NCBI RefSeq assembly: GCF_000359125.1
Contig: NZ_CAAF010000085.1
Span: 1-64,000 of the forward strand
Reading direction: 5' to 3'
Length of the DNA: 64,000 nucleotides
DNA from: Mesorhizobium sp. STM 4661
Lineage (GTDB): Bacteria; Pseudomonadota; Alphaproteobacteria; Rhizobiales; Rhizobiaceae
Positions 59,801 through 64,000 of the stretch are shown here, one piece after another. Position 1 is the first letter of the stretch; each line of letters starts with the position of its first letter. Both the position numbers and the translations under genes were made by a program. Below the pieces are notes generated by a model. That model did no database searches, had not been told where the DNA came from, and saw nothing but the letters and a program-made list of their open reading frames with translations.

Positions 59801-60465
59801 GGCTTGCCTTCCGGCCCAGCGGTTGGGCTGAGGAGTTGGCGCAGGAACTCCTGCATCCAGATCGGCACGGCGGAAAGACCGGCGCGTAGATCCTCGCGGA
59901 TCGCCTCGCCGTGCTTGGGGTCAGAAAGCAGGCGGCGCAATATGGTCGCGATCCGCTTGCGCTCGCTGTCCTGGGTCAGCATATCCTGCATCCAATATAG
60001 CGCCTGCACGACCCGCATCCCCGGCCGATCCGCCCAATAGAGGCGGCTCGGGGCCGCGTACTTGAAATGAATTTCCTGGCTGCCGAGTGTGATCGGCTTC
60101 AATCTCGCATCGACCAGGACCTCGATTCGCGCAGGTACGGCCGTCGTAAGCCCAAGGTCGTTGGCGGCCGTCATGCCATCGATGACGGTGCGCGCGTTGT
60201 CGCGGCGTGTCACGGCCCGGATCACGGCGCGATAGTCCGGCACGGTGGCGCGGCCGGTCAAAGGATTGGTCCGCGGGCGGTCATAGAGACCGCGGTCGAT
60301 ACGGCGAAGCTCTTGAGCCGCAGCTAGTCGCTGGAGCGTCTTGTCCACCGCGGCGCGGGTGCCGAAATCGGCAAAGTCGCCGGGGGTCCAGACCTCCTCG
60401 GGCTTGGACTCGATACGCGCGAGCACGCGCGAGCGAATATCCGTGTCGTGTTCGACTGTGGTCAT
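59797..60465 (-). CDS. abiEi: AbiEi-type antitoxin (DUF6088)
   Basis: A 222-residue protein with an N-terminal winged-helix part (IRSRVLARIESKPEEVWTPGDFADFG, then AAAQELRRIDRGLYDRP) and a C-terminal AbiEi/DUF6088-type domain. It would counteract the toxin and repress the operon. Two inverted repeats directly in front of its ATG are the likely binding sites. No Shine-Dalgarno is visible between the operator and the start, so the message may be nearly leaderless. Confidence 0.87.
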   Translation of the reverse strand: MTTVEHDTDIRSRVLARIESKPEEVWTPGDFADFGTRAAVDKTLQRLAAAQELRRIDRGLYDRPRTNPLTGRATVPDYRAVIRAVTRRDNARTVIDGMTAANDLGLTTAVPARIEVLVDARLKPITLGSQEIHFKYAAPSRLYWADRPGMRVVQALYWMQDMLTQDSERKRIATILRRLLSDPKHGEAIREDLRAGLSAVPIWMQEFLRQLLSPTAGPEGKP

Positions 60466-60535
60466 GTCCGAAATATGTTACAAGTTTCGGGCAATGGCAA
60501 GGTAGTAGGTCCGAAGAATGCTACAAATTTCGGAC
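60466..60535. promoter_or_regulatory. Two inverted-repeat operators of the AbiE-type operon
   Basis: CCGAAA (60468-60473) pairs with TTTCGG (60485-60490), and GTCCGAA (60509-60515) pairs with TTCGGAC (60529-60535); both share an ACAA core in the spacer. The starts are 43 bases apart, four helical turns, fitting co-operative binding of the antitoxin. Confidence 0.7.
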
Positions 60536-60571
60536 AAGGCGCGAAGTCGTACCGCAGCCGCTCAAACTGGG

Positions 60572-61348
60572 CTACTCAAGCTCGATCCATGCCGGCGCAT
60601 GATCGCTCGGCTTCTCCCACCCTCGCGTCTCAACATCCACCCCGGCACCGCGAAGCTTGGGTAACAACGAGGGACTGATCAGCAGATGATCCATTCGCAG
60701 GCCAGAACTCTTGTCATAGCCCCCGCCATAGGAGTGATTCCAATAGGTGTAGACCCCCTTTTCGGGGTGGATGCGCCTGACCGCATCGATCCAGCCGTCC
60801 TCGAGCAACTCGGCATAGGCTTGGCGGCTCTCGGGAAAGTAAACCGCGTCGCCAATCCATCGTCGCGGCACCACGGCATCAATCGGAGTTGGAACGACAT
60901 TGTAGTCGCCGCACAGCACCGTCGGCGCGCCCTCTTGGAGAAGAGCTTGGCCGTAGCTGATCAGGCGGTCGAACCAGCGCAGCTTGTAGTCAAACTTGGG
61001 ACCAGGGGCGGGATTTCCGTTTGGCAGGTAAAGACAGCCAACGACGAGCCCGCCGACCTCCGCCTCGATATAGCGGCTATGGCTGTCGTCAGGGTCGCCG
61101 GGAAGCCCGCGTCGGCGCTCGATGGGGTCTGCCCCGCGACACAGGATAGCGACGCCGTTGTATGATTTCTGGCCGTGCCAGACCGCGCCGTATCCGGCCT
61201 CGCGGATGGCTTCGACCGGAAACTTCTCGTCGGACGTCTTCAGTTCCTGCAGGCAGACGATGTCGTAGGAGGTCGCCGTAAGCCACTTGAGCAGCACGGG
61301 CAGCCGACCATTGACGCCGTTCACATTGAAAGTGGCGATGCGAACCAT
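60572..61348 (-). CDS. xthA: Exodeoxyribonuclease III
   Basis: A 258-residue AP endonuclease/3' exonuclease. Family residues are present in order: FNVNG near residue 7, CLQELKT (catalytic Glu), SYNGVAIL, GDYNVVP (Asp and Asn) and SDHAP near the C terminus (Asp-His pair). It repairs abasic sites. It stands near ligD and dinB, forming a small DNA repair group. The full length and motifs are normal for the family. Confidence 0.92.
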   Translation of the reverse strand: MVRIATFNVNGVNGRLPVLLKWLTATSYDIVCLQELKTSDEKFPVEAIREAGYGAVWHGQKSYNGVAILCRGADPIERRRGLPGDPDDSHSRYIEAEVGGLVVGCLYLPNGNPAPGPKFDYKLRWFDRLISYGQALLQEGAPTVLCGDYNVVPTPIDAVVPRRWIGDAVYFPESRQAYAELLEDGWIDAVRRIHPEKGVYTYWNHSYGGGYDKSSGLRMDHLLISPSLLPKLRGAGVDVETRGWEKPSDHAPAWIELE

Positions 61349-61367
61349 GTGCCTTGGCGGCCGTGGC

Positions 61368-61550
61368 TCACTTCTTACCGAGCTTGTCCTCGACCTTCTT
61401 GCGACTGTTGCCGACCGATTTCACTGCCGACTTGACGTCGGCCTTGCTGGCTCCGGTCTTCCCGGCCTCGTACTTAACCTCATGGTCCTGCCCGCCAGCG
61501 ACTTTTGCGCGGTCCTGGTTGCGCCCGCGAGTTGTTTGAGTGGTGGCCAT
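61368..61550 (-). CDS. DUF3606 domain protein
   Basis: A 60-residue basic protein, MATTQTTRGRNQDRAKVAGGQDHEV, then a short KTGASKADVKSAVKSVGNSRKKVE helix. This fits the DUF3606 family of alphaproteobacteria, of unknown role, often near DNA repair genes. GGAGGAAGAA is just upstream of the ATG. It is probably co-transcribed with xthA, 19 bases downstream. Confidence 0.82.
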   Translation of the reverse strand: MATTQTTRGRNQDRAKVAGGQDHEVKYEAGKTGASKADVKSAVKSVGNSRKKVEDKLGKK

Positions 61551-61681
61551 TTCTTCCTCCATAGTTCCGTTCCAGTCTGCATTAACGCGCCCGGACTCTT
61601 CCGGTTCAATTCATGGGCGTCGCAGTGTGGAACTGAATCACAGGGAAGAGTATTGAATCGGACTATGTATTCGAGTTCCGC

Positions 61682-63619
61682 ATGTCGGCCTTAAAGGCCG
61701 CTCCCAGCAAAAAGCGCACGCGGCGCAGGGAGTCAGAATCTACCCCGAAATACCCCCTGCCTCAGTTTCGTCCGTTCCAACTCTGCACGCTGACCGACGA
61801 CATACCGGTTGGCGCCGATTGGCTCTTCGAGATGAAGTTCGATGGCTATCGCGCCCAAGTCGCCATGTCGGGAGCGGACGTCGTCGTCTACACCCGCAAC
61901 GGCCACGACTGGACCCGCCAGTTCAAGGTTATCCTGCCGCCGCTTCAGGCACTGACCAGGGGCTCGGCGCTAATCGACGGCGAGATTGTGGCCATCGATA
62001 GCCAGGGCCGCACGAACTTCTCAATGTTAAAAACCGGCATTGCCGCAGGCATGCCCCTCAAATTCTACGCCTCCGACCTGCTGGAATTGAATGGCGAAGA
62101 CCTCTCCACTCTGCCCCTGCTCGAGCGCAAGGAACGGCTTGCGGAACTTTTGGGCGAGAGGGACCCGGATGACAGCCTGCAGTTTTCCAGCCATATCGCC
62201 GACAACGGCAAGAAGGTCTTCGACACGATGTGCGCCGGCGGCCACGAGGGCATCATCGCCAAGCGCGCGGACAGTCGCTATGTCGGCGACCGCACCGCCA
62301 GCTGGCTCAAGATCAAGTGCACGAAACGTCAGGAATTTGTCATCGGCGGCTACCGCCCCAGCGATGCCGGCCGCGGTGTGGCCTCGCTGATCCTTGGTAC
62401 CTACGAGAACGGAAAGCTGATCTACCGCGGCCGCGTCGGCACCGGGTTCACAGAGGCGATGCGCAAATCCATTCTCGCGCAGTTGGAGAAGCGGCCCCTG
62501 GACAAGTCCGCGTTCGTATCCGTGCCGCGCGACATCGCGCGTCGTGCCAGGTGGGTGAAGCCAGAGCTCGTCGCCGAGGTCACCTATTCGGAGGTAACGC
62601 CCGACGGCAGCCTACGTCACCCGAGCTTCGAAGGCATGCGCGAAGACAAGCGCGCGGACCAGGTGGTGATGGAAATGCCGAAGACAGTCGTGACCACCGC
62701 GACGGCCAATCTGGATCCCGCTATGGGCAAGGAGATCGCTCGCGCGGTTGGCGTGACCCTGACGCATCCCAATAAGCTCATGTATCCGGGCACAGAGGTG
62801 ACGAAGGCGACGCTCGCCGCATACTACGCGGCGGTCGCCGAGAAGATGTTGCCGCATATCCAGGATCGGCCGCTATCGCTGGTGCGCGACACCGACGGCG
62901 ACCTGCGGCAGACCTTTTTTCAGAAGCACAAGCTGCCTGGCATGCCCAAGGCCATCCATGACGGCCAGTTGGAAAAGATGTCCGGCAAGGAAAGCCGCAT
63001 CCTCTGGGTCGACGACCTGGCTGGGCTGATCGGCGGCGTCCAGATGAACGTGCTTGAATTCCACGTCTGGGGAAGCCTGCGCCAGCTGCCTGACCTGCCG
63101 CACCGGATAATCTTCGACATCGACCCCGACGAGGGCCTGGGCTTTGGTGACGTCAAGCAGGCCGCGATCGACATCCGCGGCGTTCTGGAGGCACTCGGCC
63201 TTCAATCCTGGCCGCTTCTGTCCGGCGGCAAGGGCGTGCATGTGGTCGTGCCACTCGTTCCCGAGGCCGACTGGGAAGCAGTCAAGAACTTCTGCCAGGA
63301 CTTCGCCGAACTGCTGGCCCGCACGGATCCGTCCCGCTTCGTCGCGAACATGAGCAAGGCGCGACGCAAAGGCCGCATGTTCATCGACTATCTCCGCAAC
63401 GGCCAAGGCGCCACGGCGATATGCCCCTGGTCTACACGGGCGCGGTCCGGTGCGTCCTGCGCCGTACCCGTCCCTTGGGATGAATTGCCGACATTCAAGA
63501 GTGCCAGCGCATTCGACGTTTTCGCTGCCGCCGCCTGGGCTCAGGAGCCCGACGCCTGGGATGGGTATTTCGAGGTCGAGCAGACGCTTACGGACCGTAT
63601 GCGCAAAGCGGTTCAGTAG
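61682..63619 (+). CDS. ligD: ATP-dependent DNA ligase LigD (ligase-polymerase form)
   Basis: A 645-residue LigD. The ligase domain comes first, with the AMP-binding Lys52 in EMKFDGYR, later LIDGEIVAID and ASWLKIKC. A primase-polymerase domain follows from about residue 360 with DIDPDEGLGF (metal-binding Asp residues) and GGKGVHVVVPL. The 3'-phosphoesterase module of many LigD proteins is absent. It should join DNA ends in NHEJ, normally with Ku, but no ku gene is in this window. It faces away from xthA. Confidence 0.92.
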   Translation: MSALKAAPSKKRTRRRESESTPKYPLPQFRPFQLCTLTDDIPVGADWLFEMKFDGYRAQVAMSGADVVVYTRNGHDWTRQFKVILPPLQALTRGSALIDGEIVAIDSQGRTNFSMLKTGIAAGMPLKFYASDLLELNGEDLSTLPLLERKERLAELLGERDPDDSLQFSSHIADNGKKVFDTMCAGGHEGIIAKRADSRYVGDRTASWLKIKCTKRQEFVIGGYRPSDAGRGVASLILGTYENGKLIYRGRVGTGFTEAMRKSILAQLEKRPLDKSAFVSVPRDIARRARWVKPELVAEVTYSEVTPDGSLRHPSFEGMREDKRADQVVMEMPKTVVTTATANLDPAMGKEIARAVGVTLTHPNKLMYPGTEVTKATLAAYYAAVAEKMLPHIQDRPLSLVRDTDGDLRQTFFQKHKLPGMPKAIHDGQLEKMSGKESRILWVDDLAGLIGGVQMNVLEFHVWGSLRQLPDLPHRIIFDIDPDEGLGFGDVKQAAIDIRGVLEALGLQSWPLLSGGKGVHVVVPLVPEADWEAVKNFCQDFAELLARTDPSRFVANMSKARRKGRMFIDYLRNGQGATAICPWSTRARSGASCAVPVPWDELPTFKSASAFDVFAAAAWAQEPDAWDGYFEVEQTLTDRMRKAVQ

Positions 63620-63643
63620 CCGACTAGTTCAGTCTGGATCGCA

Positions 63644-64000
63644 TCAAAACAGGCCTAGCTGATCCGCGATCGGGACGCTGTCCATGCCTTCCAACGATGA
63701 CAGCGTCACACCCAGCAAGCGGATGCCCCTCACCACCGGGAACAGGTCGGCGAGCATGGTCTGTGCCACCTCAAGCATTTCATCGGCGCCCAGCACGAGC
63801 CTTGGAAGGGTACGGCTGCGTGTGACCTGCTGGAAATCGGTGAACTTCACCTTCAGCGTCACCGTCCTGCCGGAAAGATGCTTGGCTTCGCAATGGCGCC
63901 AAACCTTTTCGGCCAGCGGCGCCAGCTCGGCGCGCGCCGCATCAAGGGCAAAGATATCGACCGCAAAGGTATCCTCGGCACCGACGGATTTCCGTGGACG
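63644..64000 (-). CDS. dinB: DNA polymerase IV, 3' end only (gene runs off the window)
   Basis: The last 118 codons of a Y-family polymerase: RKSVGAEDTF at the window edge, then the little-finger domain (VTLKVKFTDFQQVTRSRTLP) and a C-terminal PVVRGIRLLGVTLSSLEG, ending ADQLGLF, which resembles a beta-clamp binding peptide. The catalytic part lies beyond 64000. It ends 24 bases from ligD in convergent orientation. Confidence 0.88.
   Translation of the reverse strand, partial: RPRKSVGAEDTFAVDIFALDAARAELAPLAEKVWRHCEAKHLSGRTVTLKVKFTDFQQVTRSRTLPRLVLGADEMLEVAQTMLADLFPVVRGIRLLGVTLSSLEGMDSVPIADQLGLF

Noticed and set aside
1..64000. CRISPR array, tRNA, rRNA or riboswitch
   Set aside because: No regularly spaced direct repeats, no tRNA- or rRNA-like stretch and no known riboswitch core were seen.

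Overview
The window looks like part of a large plasmid or chromid of a Hyphomicrobiales (rhizobial) alphaproteobacterium, probably close to Mesorhizobium. The reasons are a complete repABC replication and partition cassette with a counter-transcribed RNA and two parS-like palindromes, a Ros/MucR regulator with a degenerate zinc finger, a SyrB-like protein, and many small DUF families typical of rhizobial plasmids (DUF1173, DUF1403, DUF1419, DUF4262, DUF5983, DUF6166, DUF7007). This placement is inference; no rRNA, tRNA, conjugation genes or other taxonomic marker is present.

Layout. (1) 0-21.7 kb, almost all on the minus strand: a plasmid maintenance and anti-restriction block with a Toprim primase-like protein, a 1488-residue methyltransferase-helicase of the strawberry notch type, ArdB, ArdC, a 701-residue ParB-like protein and about fifteen small conserved genes. 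Several of these are split by single-base frameshifts, and several are preceded by a related GC-rich leader element. (2) 22-25.9 kb: DUF309 protein, MucR, CspA, and a PemK/MazF-Phd toxin-antitoxin pair whose toxin is frameshifted. (3) 26-29.8 kb: repC, ctRNA, repB, parS, repA. (4) 30-38 kb: a frameshifted AbiEii-like gene with its partner, a RES/Xre toxin-antitoxin pair, a tyrosine recombinase, a PIN-domain toxin-antitoxin pair, DUF1403 plus ScpB, and an IS6-family remnant. (5) 38.8-43.2 kb, plus strand: a complete four-gene type II CBASS operon (patatin phospholipase, DncV-like cyclase, E1/E2 fusion, JAMM protease). (6) 43.9-55.4 kb, minus strand: a five-gene, translationally coupled DISARM-like operon with an N6-type methyltransferase, a 917-residue protein of uncertain family, a DrmA-type helicase, a DrmB-type DUF1998 protein and a DrmC-type phospholipase D protein. 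(7) 55.6-60.5 kb: SepA-family protein, HNH endonuclease, a HARP-like gene and an AbiE-type toxin-antitoxin pair with paired operators. (8) 60.6-64 kb: exonuclease III, a DUF3606 protein, LigD (ligase-polymerase) and the 3' end of a DNA polymerase IV gene.

Taken together, a stable repABC replicon carries two kinds of cargo. One is a block that would help the plasmid survive entry into a new host (anti-restriction, methyltransferase-helicase, partition). The other is a dense defence island in which CBASS and a DISARM-like system converge on a hairpin terminator. The most unusual item is the DISARM-like operon, because it combines an adenine-type methyltransferase with a large protein that may be DrmE-like, a pairing that does not match either described DISARM class. 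The repeated frameshifts outside the large operons are either real gene decay or residual sequencing error, and this should be settled before the small genes are interpreted.
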